Assembly: GCA_964459385.1 (NCBI GenBank)
Contig: CAYWLG010000004.1
Span: 215,406-279,405 of the forward strand
Length of the DNA: 64,000 nucleotides
Direction of reading: 5' to 3'
From: UBA6107 sp964459385
Lineage (GTDB): Bacteria > Chloroflexota > Anaerolineae > Anaerolineales > Anaerolineaceae
Shown: one piece after another, positions 1 to 8,852 of the stretch
How positions within the stretch are numbered: the first letter of the stretch is position 1
Layout: each line of letters opens with the position of its first letter
Notes under the pieces: model-generated
The model's database searches: none
The model's input: the letters and a program-made list of their open reading frames with translations, nothing else
What the model was told of the DNA's origin: nothing
Position numbers and translations under genes: made by a program

Positions 1-575
1 TCGTTGCCGCGCAGATCAACCAAGGCTGGCATTCCCGCCAGTCCAATGGTCACCCCCACCGTGCCATTGCGCCAGGCACGTCCGTGAGAGTCAATGATCA
101 GCACCCCCAAGGGACAGCCAAATTTCTTTTGCAGCCCTTGACGAAGGAGCTCAGCCGACTGATCGGGGTTTTCGGGCAGGAGCAAAATCCAGTCCGCTTC
201 TTCGCCCCATTCACCGTGCACATTTGAGTGATCGATCCCGGCATTGGCGCAAATGAAGCCGAGCTTATGTTCAACGATCAAAGTGTTGTAACGCAGGCGC
301 AGCACTTTTTTGCTCTCAGAAAGCACCGCTTCAACGAACCTCGGATCTTTTTCCGTGACCCCGGCAATTTTCAAAGCTTCTTCGGAAGGTTGAATATCGT
401 TTAGATTGACCAGCCGCCCCTCAGATTTTGAAATGATCTTCTGGGCGAGAATAAAAATATCCCCTTTTTGAGGAGATATTCCCTGAGCGATAACTTGAGC
501 CGCGATGATCTCGATCAGGTTATCGCCCGGTTTAATTAAAGGAAAGCTTTCAAGCGATGTAAAGTTCAGTTCCAT
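1..575 (-). CDS. cofE: Coenzyme F420-0:L-glutamate ligase (CofE/FbiB N-domain family), C-terminus cut by window edge
   Basis: Translating the minus strand from the ATG at 575 gives 191 open codons running off the left edge, so the gene is partial. The protein begins MELNFTSLESFPLIKPGDNL and continues with QKGDIFILAQKIISKSEGR, which fits the CofE pattern (an early KPGD segment, then a VxAxKIVSKxEGR-like segment). Near residue 168 it has IIDSHGRAWRNGTVGVTIG, matching the conserved SDSxGRxWRxGxxxxAIG segment of the family. CofE adds glutamate residues by gamma linkage to F420-0 using GTP. The F420:NADPH oxidoreductase gene starts 11 bp upstream in the same direction, which supports an F420 role. 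Whether it carries the C-terminal FMN domain of actinobacterial FbiB cannot be seen. Confidence 0.88.
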   Translation of the reverse strand, partial: MELNFTSLESFPLIKPGDNLIEIIAAQVIAQGISPQKGDIFILAQKIISKSEGRLVNLNDIQPSEEALKIAGVTEKDPRFVEAVLSESKKVLRLRYNTLIVEHKLGFICANAGIDHSNVHGEWGEEADWILLLPENPDQSAELLRQGLQKKFGCPLGVLIIDSHGRAWRNGTVGVTIGLAGMPALVDLRGN

Positions 576-585
576 AGTGTGGCTT

Positions 586-1269
586 TTAGCGAGGCAACCC
601 TGTGATTTTTATACCAGCGGCCCGACCTTCGAATTGTTTGTTCAATCCGATCAAAATAGAGGTCATTCCTTCAATAACAACGGAGTTTTCGATTACACCG
701 CCATCCCAGCCTTTCATACCAGCTTTTTCGACCAAATCAAGCACGACTGCGCGGGCAGCTTTGCCGGTGCCACAGACGATCACATCGCAATCCACCTCTT
801 CGTCATTCAATAACCGCTCGTATGAGATGTTTTGAAAGGCAGACACCACCGGGGTCTCCTCCCCTAAAATTTGCTGGGCTTCCTGAGCTGCGCTACCGGC
901 TGCAGGCATCTGCACTTTGGTTACTTTGGGGGGCACCAAAGGCACGGTAACATCGATCAGTATTTTGCCCACCAGTGCACTCTTCAGGCTGGTGATCATG
1001 GGTACGTGAGCCGAAAAAGGAACCGTCAGCACCGCCAGATCACACCATTTTGCTGCGGATTCATTGTCCATTCCTTTTACAGACTTTTGGGCATTGGCGA
1101 GTTTTTCGTTTAATTCGTCCGCGGCTGTATTGGCTTTTTCCACCAGACGTGAGCCGATCACTACCTCCAGCCCTGCTTTTGCCCAACGGTAGGCCAGGCC
1201 TTTGCCTTCTTTTCCTGTACCGCCTAACACAGCAATCTTTTTGATGTCTACAATCGCTTCTTCAGTCAT
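586..1269 (-). CDS. npdG: NADPH-dependent F420 reductase (F420H2:NADP+ oxidoreductase)
   Basis: The 227-residue protein has an N-terminal Rossmann motif, IAVLGGTGKEGKGLAYRWA (about residues 12-30), followed by VVIGSR, the signature of the Fno/NpdG family, which moves hydride between F420H2 and NADP+. The central segment LAVLTVPFSAHVPMI and the later DVIVCGTGKAAR also fit the family, and the length is typical (about 210-230 residues). It is cytoplasmic. Its stop is 11 bp from the start of cofE, so the two probably form one transcript (npdG-cofE). The SsnA-like gene ends 8 bp beyond its own start codon and may be the first gene of the same operon. F420 synthesis and F420-NADP exchange together suggest that the cell uses F420 as a redox carrier. 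Assignment is confident; the preferred direction of the reaction is unknown. Confidence 0.9.
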   Translation of the reverse strand: MTEEAIVDIKKIAVLGGTGKEGKGLAYRWAKAGLEVVIGSRLVEKANTAADELNEKLANAQKSVKGMDNESAAKWCDLAVLTVPFSAHVPMITSLKSALVGKILIDVTVPLVPPKVTKVQMPAAGSAAQEAQQILGEETPVVSAFQNISYERLLNDEEVDCDVIVCGTGKAARAVVLDLVEKAGMKGWDGGVIENSVVIEGMTSILIGLNKQFEGRAAGIKITGLPR

Positions 1270-1276
1270 GAGTCCT

Positions 1277-2629
1277 CTAATGTGAGAATTGTTTTTGATA
1301 CCGCTGCCAAACGTTTTTTGATAACCGAAACGCTTTTCTGAAAATCTCTTCCTTGTCCAGCGAAAGCAACTGTCGATCTTTGAACAACACTTTTCCGGCT
1401 ACGATCGTCGTCGTTACCATTGAATCGCGAAAACCAAATAGAATCTGCCAAGGCAAATTTCCCGGCGTTATTTCGGTAAAGGGCTGGTAATCGACTAAAA
1501 TCAGGTCTGCCTGGGCGCCCTCTTCAATGACACCGATCTTGCCGTTCTTCGGGAAGAAGTGGCTCGCCAGCAGGGCGTTATTATAGGCAGCTATCTCGAT
1601 CACATTTGACCCGTTCATGCGCTGCGGATCACGCTGCCACAGCTTGTGGGCCAGGTAGCAGGTGCGCCATTCATCCCACATAGCATTCGAAAAACCATCG
1701 TTGCCCAAACAAACCTTGATGCCCATGCGCAGCAGAGATTCAACATCTGCCATCCCGACAGCGTTATTCATATTGGAACGCGGCTGGTGAGTCACCCAGG
1801 TGTTACTTTCAGCCAAAAGCTGCACTTCTTTCATATCCATGTGAACACCGTGCACAACAATGGTGTTTTTACCCAGCATATTGAACTTTTTTAGCCGGTC
1901 GATCACGCGCAGACCCGATTTTTGCAGTGAGTCATATTCATCTACGGGGTGTTCGGCCACGTGAACGTGAAACCCCACCGAGTTATCGACTGAATCGCGG
2001 CACTGCTGCAAGGTTTCATCAGAAAGCGTCAGGCCGGCGTGCAAGCCAAAAGTCGCCGCCAATCGGCCCTGACGGTCATCTTTCTTGACTTCGTCGATCA
2101 TGCGCACGTTTTCACGAATTCCCTGCTGCGCTTTTTCGGCGCCGCCACGATCTGTGACCTCATAACACACGACACCGCGAAGGCCGCTTTCATCAAAGGC
2201 ATCGCCTATTTCATTTAGTGAGTTGCTTATGGCATTCGGCGAAGCGTGGTGATCAAAAAGCGTGGTGTTGCCATGTTCGATGGCGTCTATCAGACATACC
2301 AAAGCGGAGTATTTACTATCTTCAAGGGTCAGAGATTGGTCCAGCGGCCACCAGAGTTTTTCCAGAATTTCAGGGAAGTCAGCCGGAGCGCTGCCGGGGA
2401 TCGCCAAACCCCTGGAAAATGCCCCATAAAAATGTGTATGGGCACATATCAGACCGGGCAATAACAACTGCCCTTTGGCATTTAATTTTTCTTCTTGTGG
2501 GTATTCAGCGAGAAGTTCTGCTTCTTTCGCCAGTCGCTGGATTCGCTGGCCTTGGATCAGAACAGTGTGGTCTTCTAAAATCTGATTGGGTGTACCCCAG
2601 GTGACTATGCGGCAATTGGTAATGAGCAT
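1277..2629 (-). CDS. ssnA: SsnA-like metal-dependent amidohydrolase (putative aminohydrolase)
   Basis: This 450-residue protein belongs to the amidohydrolase superfamily, chlorohydrolase/SsnA branch. Metal ligands are visible in order: CAHTHFYGAFSRG (HxH, about residues 62-74), HVHVAEH in the middle, VVHGVHM, and the catalytic Asp in CLGNDGFSNAMWDEW. The last stretch and FDHHASPNAI are typical of SsnA. In Escherichia coli ssnA lies with purine and selenate-linked hydroxylase genes, but none of these occur here, so the substrate is open; deamination of a purine- or guanidine-like compound is the family expectation. It lies upstream of npdG and cofE with an 8 bp gap, suggesting co-transcription. 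A divergent M20 dipeptidase gene starts 137 bp away on the other strand. The family is confident, the exact function is not. Confidence 0.8.
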   Translation of the reverse strand: MLITNCRIVTWGTPNQILEDHTVLIQGQRIQRLAKEAELLAEYPQEEKLNAKGQLLLPGLICAHTHFYGAFSRGLAIPGSAPADFPEILEKLWWPLDQSLTLEDSKYSALVCLIDAIEHGNTTLFDHHASPNAISNSLNEIGDAFDESGLRGVVCYEVTDRGGAEKAQQGIRENVRMIDEVKKDDRQGRLAATFGLHAGLTLSDETLQQCRDSVDNSVGFHVHVAEHPVDEYDSLQKSGLRVIDRLKKFNMLGKNTIVVHGVHMDMKEVQLLAESNTWVTHQPRSNMNNAVGMADVESLLRMGIKVCLGNDGFSNAMWDEWRTCYLAHKLWQRDPQRMNGSNVIEIAAYNNALLASHFFPKNGKIGVIEEGAQADLILVDYQPFTEITPGNLPWQILFGFRDSMVTTTIVAGKVLFKDRQLLSLDKEEIFRKAFRLSKNVWQRYQKQFSH

Positions 2630-2709
2630 TTTTTTACCTCAAAATAGTTTGCCAACTCTATTTCAGTATTGTAGCATAAAGGGTTTTAATTTTTTCGAAA
2701 GAAGGCGAT

Positions 2710-2738
2710 TTTACTCTTAAAACAAAATCGCATATAAT
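2710..2738 (+). promoter_or_regulatory. Sigma-70-type promoter of the M20 dipeptidase gene
   Basis: TTTACT at 2710-2715 and a perfect TATAAT at 2733-2738 are separated by 17 bp. The expected start of transcription is near 2745, about 20 bases upstream of the TTG start codon, and an AAGGAG ribosome site follows at 2754-2759. The site lies in the divergent gap between ssnA and the dipeptidase gene. Confidence 0.65.
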
Positions 2739-2765
2739 CAAGATATTAAAATAAGGAGAATTAAA

Positions 2766-4139
2766 TTGGATACACGAAACGCGTCTATCGAATTTGCTCA
2801 TAAAAATCAATCCAAGTTTTTGGCTGAACTGATCAAGTTCGCCGCTATTCCTTCCATTTCCACTGACCCGGAACATGCCGCTGATGTGAAAAAGGCGGCT
2901 GAATTCCTGGCGAAAAAGCTTAAGTCGCTTGGTGTTGAAAAGGTCACCATTCACCCCACGAAACTTCACCCCATTATCACCGGTGAATACCTGCATGCCG
3001 GAGAAGCACAACCCACCATCCTGGTTTATGGTCACTACGACGTACAGCCAGTTGACCCCATCGAGCTATGGAATGCCGACCCTTTCAAGCCTGCCGAGAA
3101 GGATGATCTTCTCTTTGGCCGCGGCACCTCGGATATGAAAGGTCAGCTCTGGGCGTCATTGAGCGCAATCGAATCTATCCTGGCCAGCGGAGATTTTCCT
3201 GTCAATCTTAAATTCGTTTTTGAAGGTGAAGAAGAGATCGGCTCACTGAACTTCCCGCAATTCGTGGAAGAGAACCAAGACCTGCTGAAATCCACCGTTT
3301 GTCTGAACCCAGACGCAGGTATGCTCAATGCCGATACTCCCTCAATTGTGTACGGTTTACGCGGCCTTGCCTATTTTGAATTGAAGCTTTTCGGGCCAAA
3401 TCACGACCTGCACTCCGGTTCTTATGGCGGAGTCATTGATAACCCGGCCAAAGTGATGGCCGAGCTGATCAGCAAAATGCATGATTCAAAGAATCGCGTC
3501 ACTTTGCCAGGCTTTTACGACAGCGTTCGAAAGCTTTCTAAGTCTGAGCGCAAAGAGCTGGCCCGTTTGAACATCTCGGATCAGATTTACAAAGAACAAA
3601 CCGGCGTCACAAAGCTCTGGGGTGAAAAAGGCTTTACCAGCGTTGAACGAACCGGCGGCCGCCCAACACTCGAGATCAATGGCATGCTCTCCGGTTTCAC
3701 CGGTGAAGGTGCCAAGACGATCATTCCGGCCTGGGCCATGGCTAAAATTTCCACCCGTCTGGTTCCCGATCAGGATCCAAACGAGGTTCACAAACAATTG
3801 AAGAAATTCCTCAAAGAAAACGTTCCTTCCTCTGTCCGCTGGGAGCTTAAAATGCTCAGCGGCGGCCGCCCGAGCATCTCGGACATTAAGTCAAAAGAGT
3901 CCAAAGCGCTGTCCGAAGCGTTGGAAACGGTTTGGGGTCAAAAGCCCATCTATAAACGTGAGGGCGGCAGCATCTCGGTGGTAGCCGACCTGCAACAAAC
4001 GTTGGGTGTTGATTCTGTCCTGACCGGTTTTGGCCTGCCCGAAGATAATATGCACGCGCCCAATGAACGGTTGCACTTACCAACCTGGAAAAAAGGCATT
4101 GATGCTTTGATTCACTTCTTCTTTAATGCACAGAAATAA
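2766..4139 (+). CDS. M20 family metallopeptidase (dipeptidase)
   Basis: This 457-residue zinc peptidase of the M20 family (ArgE/DapE/carboxypeptidase G2 group, dipeptidase branch) shows all the metal and catalytic motifs: YGHYDVQPVD (His and Asp), GRGTSDMKGQLWA (bridging Asp), FEGEEEIGS (catalytic Glu-Glu), a His in HDLHSGSYGG, and a C-terminal His in LPEDNMHAPNER. A lid/dimerisation domain lies roughly between residues 210 and 370. It probably releases amino acids from short peptides in the cytoplasm, as no signal peptide is present. The start is a TTG preceded by AAGGAG at good spacing. The next gene, DUF1385, begins 15 bp downstream and may be co-transcribed. Exact substrate specificity cannot be read from the sequence. 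Confidence 0.9.
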   Translation: MDTRNASIEFAHKNQSKFLAELIKFAAIPSISTDPEHAADVKKAAEFLAKKLKSLGVEKVTIHPTKLHPIITGEYLHAGEAQPTILVYGHYDVQPVDPIELWNADPFKPAEKDDLLFGRGTSDMKGQLWASLSAIESILASGDFPVNLKFVFEGEEEIGSLNFPQFVEENQDLLKSTVCLNPDAGMLNADTPSIVYGLRGLAYFELKLFGPNHDLHSGSYGGVIDNPAKVMAELISKMHDSKNRVTLPGFYDSVRKLSKSERKELARLNISDQIYKEQTGVTKLWGEKGFTSVERTGGRPTLEINGMLSGFTGEGAKTIIPAWAMAKISTRLVPDQDPNEVHKQLKKFLKENVPSSVRWELKMLSGGRPSISDIKSKESKALSEALETVWGQKPIYKREGGSISVVADLQQTLGVDSVLTGFGLPEDNMHAPNERLHLPTWKKGIDALIHFFFNAQK

Positions 4140-4154
4140 CTTTATAGGTAAAAG

Positions 4155-5051
4155 ATGAGCACAGATAAATTGAAGTTACCCTCCTATGGTGGTCAGGCAC
4201 TCATTGAAGGCGTTTTAATGAGAGGCTCAAATTTCGTCTCTGCTGCCATGAGAGCACCGGATGGAAATATTGTCATCGAGAGCGAGCCATTAACCGGCAT
4301 TTACAAATCAAAGATCGCCAAAATTCCCTTTCTGCGCGGTTTGGTCATCCTGTGGGATGCCATTGGCCTGGGCACGAAGTACCTGACCCTTTCTGCCAAT
4401 GTGCAGACCGGCGAGGAAGAGAAAATTGAAGGCCCGGCTTTGGGTCTTACGATGTTGCTGTCGTTTGCGATTGCCATTGGCGTGTTTTTTGTCGCACCGG
4501 CAGCGGTCGTCCATCTCTTTGAAAACTGGCTTCACATCACTCCTTTCTGGGGCAATGTGATCGAAGGATTAATTCGCCTCGCATTGATCATCGCCTATAT
4601 GTGGGGCATCGGTAAAATGCCCGACATTCATCGTGTTTTTTCTTATCATGGAGCTGAGCACAAAACCATCAATGCCTTTGAAAAGGGTATTGAGCTTACC
4701 CCGGAGAATGTAGCAAAAGAATCTTTGCACCACCCCCGCTGTGGCACCGGTTTTGTCTTGATCCTGGTGCTCTTCTCGATCATTTTGTTCGCCCTGCTTG
4801 GTCCAATGACGCTCTGGTGGCGTTTGCTCAGCAGAGTGGTTTTGCTGCCGGTTTTAGTGATGCTTGCCTATGAATATATGCGTTTCACCGCCAATCACCT
4901 GGATAACGGATTTGTGCGTATTCTCGCCAAGCCTAATATGGCCATGCAGCGATTGACCACAGTAGAACCCAGTTTAGATATCCTGGAAGTGGCTATTGCA
5001 GCCTTCAACTCGATGTATGAACAGGAAAAACAACTGACTAGCTCATTATGA
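4155..5051 (+). CDS. DUF1385 family membrane protein
   Basis: The 298-residue protein opens with the DUF1385 signature YGGQALIEGVLMRG (about residues 10-23) and contains HGAEHKTINAFE and HHPRCGTGFVLIL, both hallmarks of the family (YqhQ in Bacillus). Four or more hydrophobic segments make it an integral membrane protein. The conserved His, Glu and Cys residues suggest a metal site, but no biochemical function is established for the family. It follows the dipeptidase by 15 bp and its stop overlaps the start of the comEA-like gene in an ATGA arrangement, so the three are probably translated from one message. I am sure of the family and cannot give a function. Confidence 0.88.
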   Translation: MSTDKLKLPSYGGQALIEGVLMRGSNFVSAAMRAPDGNIVIESEPLTGIYKSKIAKIPFLRGLVILWDAIGLGTKYLTLSANVQTGEEEKIEGPALGLTMLLSFAIAIGVFFVAPAAVVHLFENWLHITPFWGNVIEGLIRLALIIAYMWGIGKMPDIHRVFSYHGAEHKTINAFEKGIELTPENVAKESLHHPRCGTGFVLILVLFSIILFALLGPMTLWWRLLSRVVLLPVLVMLAYEYMRFTANHLDNGFVRILAKPNMAMQRLTTVEPSLDILEVAIAAFNSMYEQEKQLTSSL

Positions 5052-5434
5052 AACAATTGAAGGCCTGGCAAACTTTCATTTTGGGCATTCTGGTTGGGTT
5101 GGTCGTCAGCGCGGCTCTTTTCTTGGGTCTGCAGCGCCTGAAAAAGCCCGAGGCAGCGTTTTTGCAAATGACGCTCATGCCTCCAACCCAACTGGTTTTG
5201 CACCAGAGTACACCAGAGCCTCAAATCGAAGCTGAAGAAGGTAAAATTGATCTCAATACTGCCGATCTTGATCTTCTGAAAACACTCCCCGGCATCGGCG
5301 CTGAGAAAGCACAAAATATTATTGACTATAGAACCAGTAATGGCCCCTTTCATTCGGTAGAAGATTTGCTTTATGTTTCAGGAATCGGTGAATCTATTTT
5401 TGATCAGATAAAAGGTCGGGTTTTTGTTAAGTGA
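5048..5434 (+). CDS. ComEA-like helix-hairpin-helix protein with N-terminal membrane anchor
   Basis: This 128-residue protein has one N-terminal transmembrane segment (about residues 8-30, FILGILVGLVVSAALFLGL), a short linker, and a C-terminal double helix-hairpin-helix domain: IDLNTADLDLLKTLPGIGAE then FHSVEDLLYVSGIGES. This is the architecture of ComEA, the DNA receptor for uptake in naturally competent bacteria, although similar proteins without a competence role are common. ComEC or pilus genes are not seen in this window. Its start overlaps the DUF1385 stop by 4 bp, and yqeY follows 16 bp later. DNA binding is a family inference; involvement in competence is uncertain. Confidence 0.8.
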   Translation: MKQLKAWQTFILGILVGLVVSAALFLGLQRLKKPEAAFLQMTLMPPTQLVLHQSTPEPQIEAEEGKIDLNTADLDLLKTLPGIGAEKAQNIIDYRTSNGPFHSVEDLLYVSGIGESIFDQIKGRVFVK

Positions 5435-5450
5435 CCAAGGAGTAGGATTT

Positions 5451-5900
5451 ATGGAAGCATCACTCAAAATTAAACTTAACGAGCTTCTTCATGAAGCCAT
5501 GAAAAGCAAGGATGACATCACCCGCGATACCGTTCGCCTTGTCTTGACCAGCCTCAAGCTCGCTGAAGTGGAAAAGAAACAAGAAATGGATGACGCAGGG
5601 ATTTTGGCGCTGATCCAAAAAGAGATAAAGACTCGCCATGAATCCATTAATGATTACAGAAAAGGCAACCGCCAGGATCTCGTAGATCAAGCCGAAAAAG
5701 AGATCAAGGTTTTAGAGCAGTTCCTCCCCAAACAGCTCTCTGATGAGGAGCTAAAATCTATCATTCAGGCGGCCGTTACAGAATTAGGCGCCTCTACAAT
5801 GGCGGATATGGGCAAAGTGATGAAAATTGTCATTCCGAAAGTACAGGGGCAGGCAGCCTCAGATCGCATCAGCGGTTTTGTCAAAGAATTGTTAGCCTAA
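5451..5900 (+). CDS. yqeY: YqeY-like protein (GatB/YqeY domain)
   Basis: The ATG at 5451, preceded by AAGGAG at 5437-5442, gives a 149-residue protein; the longer open frame that starts at 5424 has no ribosome site and would overlap comEA. The sequence (SLKIKLNELLHEAMKSKD at the start, then RHESINDYRKGNRQDLVDQAEKEI and the tail MGKVMKIVIPKVQGQA) is a typical YqeY: an N-terminal helical part and a C-terminal domain shared with the GatB amidotransferase subunit, thought to contact tRNA. The precise role is unknown. It heads the conserved run yqeY-pgpH-ybeY-dgkA seen in many Gram-positive-like genomes. Confidence 0.88.
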   Translation: MEASLKIKLNELLHEAMKSKDDITRDTVRLVLTSLKLAEVEKKQEMDDAGILALIQKEIKTRHESINDYRKGNRQDLVDQAEKEIKVLEQFLPKQLSDEELKSIIQAAVTELGASTMADMGKVMKIVIPKVQGQAASDRISGFVKELLA

Positions 5901-5904
5901 TCTC

Positions 5905-8007
5905 GTGACCAATCCAATTGCTCGACCCTTTCACTCAAGCATCTCGCGCACATTCTATCGCACGATGTTGTTCATCGTCACGACGGTCTTGGCATTTGGT
6001 GCACTTGTCTTACCCATTGCATTAAGACCCAGTGAGTATCCGATCAACACTGGCTCTGTAGCCGGATACGACATCACCGCCCCTTATTCAGCACAATTTA
6101 AGAGTGAAATTCTCACGGAACAAGCCAAGAAGAATGCAGCCGCCGCAGTTAGCCCGGTGTATTTACCCTCTGACCCAACAATTACCCGTACCCAGATCGA
6201 TAATTTGCATATCGTGCTCAATTACATTGCGTCGGTAAGAGCCGATTCGCTTGCCAGCCTTGATCAGCGCCTCCATGATCTGGGCAATATTAACTCTGTC
6301 ATTTTATCCACCGAGACGGCGAATTTATTGCTTCAGCTTTCTGATACGCGCTGGGAATCCGTTCAACAGGAATGCGTCACCATTCTTGAGCAGATCATGC
6401 GCAAAAATATCCGCGACTACCAGGTATCCGAAAACAAATCTGCCGTACCCAATTTGATCGATCTCACTTTTTCACAAGCCGAAGCAACCGCCATCGAAGA
6501 GTTGGTTGATCCGTTTATTGTCGCGAATAGTCTGTTTTCTGAAGAGAAAACGCAAAAGGCACAAGATGAAGCTGCCGCAGCAGTAAAGGACATTTCAACT
6601 TCTTATATCGAAGGCCAGGCAATCGTTTTGCGCGGACAGATCATCTCGGCCGAACAATTTGAGGCCCTCCAATTCTTCGGTTTCGTCCAACCCGAAAACA
6701 GGTTAAAAGAGATCCTCGCCACCGCCTTGCTCGTGCTATTGATGGCTGGCTATGTGCTGATCTACTTTACCAGGCGCCGAATCTCCCTTGTGGATGACCT
6801 GCGCAGTTTGACCCTGATTGCCATTTCTTTATTAATTTTCTTGTTTGCAGCACGATCAGTCATTCCCAATCGAACGATTTTGCCTTATCTGTTCCCGATA
6901 CCGGCCTTTGCCTTGATCTTGGCAACGCTATTCAACCTTGAAACCGCGATCATCTTTTCGCTGGTGCTGAGCATTGCGGCTGCGTTTGGGCTTTCTAACT
7001 CATCAGAACTGACCGTATTCTACATGATGACCAGTTTGATCGGTGCGTTGCTGTTGGGCAAAGGCAAGCGCGTCTCCACCTTTTTCTGGGCGGGGGTATG
7101 GCTCGCCGTGGCTGGCAGCATCATCATCCTTTCCTTCAGAATGATCGACAGTTCTACCGACTGGATAGGTATTTTTACGCTGATTGGCGTTTCCTTCCTA
7201 AACGGCTTTGCCAGTGCAAGTCTTGCCCTGCTCATTCAATACGTGGCCGCTCAGTTGTTGGGCTTGGCCACGCCTCTACACCTGCTCGAAATCTCCCGTC
7301 CCGATCATCCATTACTGCAATACATCTTGGTCAACGCCCCGGGAACCTATCAACATTCGCTGCAGGTATCCAATCTGGCAGAACAGGCAGCCAAAGCAAT
7401 TGGGGCTGATCAACTGGTCACGCGCGTGGGTGCCCTTTTCCATGATTGCGGCAAAGCGGCCAATCCCTCTTTCTTTATTGAAAACCAGCTCCCGGGCAAG
7501 GTCGATTCTCACGAAAATATGGACCCCGCCAAAGCGGCCCAGACGATCATCAACCACGTTGAAGACGGGGTTAAGCTCGCCAACAAGTACCATTTACCCC
7601 CGCGTTTAATTGACTTCATCCGCGAACACCACGGCACGGCCATTACGCGCTATCAATACTGTCGCGCTTTGGAAGTTGTGGACAATAAGCCAGAAAAACT
7701 GGATATGGAGCAGTTCCGCTACCCTGGCCCCAGGCCTCGCTCAAAAGAAACCGCCATCCTGATGCTTGCCGACGGGGCCGAGGCGCGTGCGCGTGCCGAG
7801 TTACCGTCCACAGATGAAGAATTACGCGACTTGATCCAGAAGGTAATTGACAAATGCATTAAAGAAGACCAACTTTCTGATTCCACCCTCACCTTGCGTG
7901 ATCTGAACACGATTGCGGACGTCTTCTTTGTAACATTGCAGAATACCCATCACCCGCGATTGAAATACCCCGAACCACAGGCATTCCCTGCGGATACAAA
8001 AAAGTAG
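5905..8007 (+). CDS. pgpH: PgpH/YqfF-type 7TM-HD domain membrane phosphohydrolase
   Basis: This 700-residue protein has a transmembrane helix near residues 20-40, a long extracytoplasmic 7TMR-HDED domain (about 50-265), seven clustered membrane helices (about 270-470) and a C-terminal cytoplasmic HD hydrolase domain. HD motifs include TYQHSLQVSNLAEQA, ALFHDCGKAANP (the HD pair), INHVEDG and IREHHGT. Studied relatives such as Listeria PgpH hydrolyse cyclic di-AMP, so a role in c-di-AMP turnover is likely. The start is taken as GTG at 5905, 5 bp after yqeY; an ATG 20 codons downstream is an alternative that would shorten the first helix region. ybeY follows 9 bp later, matching the conserved gene order. 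Confidence 0.9.
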   Translation: MTNPIARPFHSSISRTFYRTMLFIVTTVLAFGALVLPIALRPSEYPINTGSVAGYDITAPYSAQFKSEILTEQAKKNAAAAVSPVYLPSDPTITRTQIDNLHIVLNYIASVRADSLASLDQRLHDLGNINSVILSTETANLLLQLSDTRWESVQQECVTILEQIMRKNIRDYQVSENKSAVPNLIDLTFSQAEATAIEELVDPFIVANSLFSEEKTQKAQDEAAAAVKDISTSYIEGQAIVLRGQIISAEQFEALQFFGFVQPENRLKEILATALLVLLMAGYVLIYFTRRRISLVDDLRSLTLIAISLLIFLFAARSVIPNRTILPYLFPIPAFALILATLFNLETAIIFSLVLSIAAAFGLSNSSELTVFYMMTSLIGALLLGKGKRVSTFFWAGVWLAVAGSIIILSFRMIDSSTDWIGIFTLIGVSFLNGFASASLALLIQYVAAQLLGLATPLHLLEISRPDHPLLQYILVNAPGTYQHSLQVSNLAEQAAKAIGADQLVTRVGALFHDCGKAANPSFFIENQLPGKVDSHENMDPAKAAQTIINHVEDGVKLANKYHLPPRLIDFIREHHGTAITRYQYCRALEVVDNKPEKLDMEQFRYPGPRPRSKETAILMLADGAEARARAELPSTDEELRDLIQKVIDKCIKEDQLSDSTLTLRDLNTIADVFFVTLQNTHHPRLKYPEPQAFPADTKK

Positions 8008-8016
8008 GAGCCAGAA

Positions 8017-8481
8017 TTGGTTTCGATTCAATTTCAAGATACCAAACGCAATAAAGAGATTGAAAACTGCGTTCGTTTAAGTGCCAAAACTGCTCTGGAA
8101 GGCAAAAAGGGCGGAATCACCTTTATTTTGTGCAACGACGAATTTATTCACCAATACAACAAGCAATTTCGTGAGGTAGACCGCGCTACCGATGTGCTCT
8201 CTTTCCCTTCCGATGAAATCGATCCCGAAACAAGCGAGCCTTATTTTGGCGATGTGATCATTTCAATTGAGCATGCGCAGGCGCAAGCGGATGAAGCCCA
8301 ACATCCTCTCACAGACGAAGTGGCAATGCTGACAGTACATGGGGTTTTACACCTGCTTGGCTATGACCATTCCACCACTGCAGAGAAAACAGAAATGTGG
8401 GCCAAACAACGGGCTCTGTTGGCCAGCCTAGGCATCGTGATGGATTCGTTTTCTGGAGACGAAAACGAAAATGACCACTAA
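8017..8481 (+). CDS. ybeY: Endoribonuclease / rRNA maturation factor YbeY
   Basis: The 154-residue protein carries the diagnostic zinc site HGVLHLLGYDH (His-x3-His-x5-His) near residues 107-117 and the upstream segment DRATDVLSFP. YbeY acts in 16S rRNA 3'-end maturation and ribosome quality control in the cytoplasm. The start is TTG at 8017 with an AGGAGC ribosome site just upstream. It lies 9 bp after pgpH and overlaps dgkA by 11 bp, the order seen in many bacteria, where era often follows; here era is absent and an AP endonuclease-like gene follows dgkA. Confidence 0.93.
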   Translation: MVSIQFQDTKRNKEIENCVRLSAKTALEGKKGGITFILCNDEFIHQYNKQFREVDRATDVLSFPSDEIDPETSEPYFGDVIISIEHAQAQADEAQHPLTDEVAMLTVHGVLHLLGYDHSTTAEKTEMWAKQRALLASLGIVMDSFSGDENENDH

Positions 8482-8851
8482 CCAGAGCTTGAAAGACGCC
8501 TTTCGCAATGCTTTTAGCGGGCTGCGTTTTGTGATCACTACACAGCGCAACGCCAGAATTCACTTGTTAATTACACTGGTCGTGCTAATCGCCGCGTTTC
8601 TCTTTCGCATCTCATCTGTCGAATGGCTAATAATCGTTTTAGCGATTGGTTTTGTTTGGGCGGCCGAGGCTTTTAACACGGCCATTGAAAAGCTCACGGA
8701 CCTCGTCTCACCCGGTTACCATACATTAGCGAAATATGCCAAGGATTGTGCTGCAGCCGGTGTACTTCTCTCAGCCATGACAGCTCTCATTATCGGTATC
8801 TTTATTTTTCTCCCCAGAATCCTGATTTTGTTCAACTATCTTAGAGGTTAA
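8471..8851 (+). CDS. dgkA: Undecaprenol / diacylglycerol kinase, DgkA family
   Basis: This 126-residue membrane protein has an amphipathic N-terminus (AFRNAFSGLRFVI) and three hydrophobic helices. The DgkA signature EAFNTAIEKLTDLVSP (about residues 67-82) is complete, including the Glu residues that bind Mg-ATP. In Gram-positive-like lineages this family phosphorylates undecaprenol to recycle the cell-wall lipid carrier; in proteobacteria it uses diacylglycerol. The start codon lies inside the end of ybeY (11 bp overlap), pointing to translational coupling. The tail (about residues 105-126) adds one more hydrophobic stretch. The undecaprenol substrate is inferred from the family branch and neighbours. 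Confidence 0.88.
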   Translation: MTTNQSLKDAFRNAFSGLRFVITTQRNARIHLLITLVVLIAAFLFRISSVEWLIIVLAIGFVWAAEAFNTAIEKLTDLVSPGYHTLAKYAKDCAAAGVLLSAMTALIIGIFIFLPRILILFNYLRG

Positions 8852-8852
8852 C

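Noticed and set aside
505..813. Open frame on the plus strand across the npdG and cofE region
   Set aside because: It lies opposite two clearly homologous genes, has no ribosome site and its protein matches nothing.
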